Shown here: in pieces, positions 14,090 through 14,190 of the stretch
How positions within the stretch are numbered: the first letter of the stretch is position 1
Layout: every line of letters begins with the position of its first letter
Origin: Marinilabiliaceae bacterium
GTDB lineage: Bacteria; Bacteroidota; Bacteroidia; Bacteroidales; Marinilabiliaceae
Length of the DNA stretch: 14,190 nt
Assembly (NCBI GenBank): GCA_027010905.1
Contig: JALVBA010000023.1
Location: forward strand, 1 to 14,190
Direction of reading: 5' to 3'
Notes under the pieces: model-generated
Databases searched by the model: none
What the model was told of the DNA's origin: nothing
The model's input: only the letters and a program-made list of their open reading frames with translations
Translations under genes and position numbers: made by a program

Positions 14090-14190
14090 GTATGTCGGGC
14101 ATGGTAATAGGCTGGCGAGGTGCAAGTCCTCGTACGTGCCGAGTTGATAGGAAACGTTAGCGATTGGCAATGGTGTTGTGGGTGACTGCA
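14090..14190 (+). mobile_element. Group II intron, 5' end (domain I), cut by the window edge
   Basis: The segment resembles domain I of bacterial group II introns as I remember them. GGTAATAGGCTGGCGAGG leads into a stem CGAGG/CCTCG (14116-14120 with 14128-14132) around the loop TGCAAGT, the counterpart of the common GAGGTGAAAGTCCTC element. This is followed by ACGTGCCGAGT, then GGAAACGTTAGCG and GGCAATGGTGT, matching the usual CGTTAGCGAAGGGCAAGGGTGT order. TCGGGCA (14095-14101) can pair with TGCCGA (14137-14142) to close the first part. The best 5' boundary by alignment is GTATG at 14090, where GTGYG is canonical. No reverse transcriptase, domain V or 3' end can be seen because the window stops. 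Misplaced boundary or a degenerate intron remnant are possible. Confidence 0.7.

Noticed and set aside
1..14190. Defence system or phage module
   Set aside because: All large genes match housekeeping, peptidase, esterase or signalling families. No integrase, toxin-antitoxin or nuclease cassette is present.

Overview
The window is chromosomal DNA from an AT-rich member of the Bacteroidota, most likely order Bacteroidales. Supporting this are an S46 dipeptidyl-peptidase and a bacterial M28-type glutaminyl cyclase (both characteristic of the phylum), a DUF4783 protein beside nadC and rlmH, -7 boxes of the TAnnTTTG type, weak Shine-Dalgarno signals and lipoprotein signal peptides. No prophage, CRISPR array, tRNA or rRNA is visible. 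The species cannot be named from the sequence alone.

Layout. Positions 1-269 hold no gene but contain a small hairpin and two adjacent arrays with a 7-base period. On the + strand follow a glutaminyl cyclase lipoprotein (270-1274), RNase HII (1330-1938, TTG start) and an S46 peptidase of the DPP7 type (1993-4140). Two related terminator hairpins close that block. A stand-alone + strand SGNH/CE2-like esterase lipoprotein (4287-5369) converges on a - strand pair: rlmH (9234-9707), then a very large polytopic histidine kinase (5471-9196). Divergent from rlmH are a secreted DUF4783 protein and nadC (9838-11083), which overlap by 8 bases. nadC converges with valS (- strand, 11151-13781) across a perfect 15-bp hairpin. 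The last 400 bases hold the valS leader, two hairpins and what appears to be the 5' end of a group II intron running off the right edge.

How the genes relate. Glutaminyl cyclase and the S46 peptidase both act on protein or peptide N-termini outside the cytoplasm: one converts N-terminal Gln to pyroglutamate, the other removes dipeptides from exposed N-termini. The DUF4783 protein has a predicted signal-peptidase cut just before Gln, so it could be a substrate of the cyclase. The remaining genes are housekeeping (RNase HII, RlmH, NadC, ValS), plus an orphan membrane kinase of unknown signal.

The most interesting material is non-coding: the double heptamer array at the left edge, a family of related GGCTTCACTT terminator hairpins, and the intron start next to a GC hairpin at the right edge. 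I see no clearly new multi-gene system; the protein-coding part is mostly recognisable.
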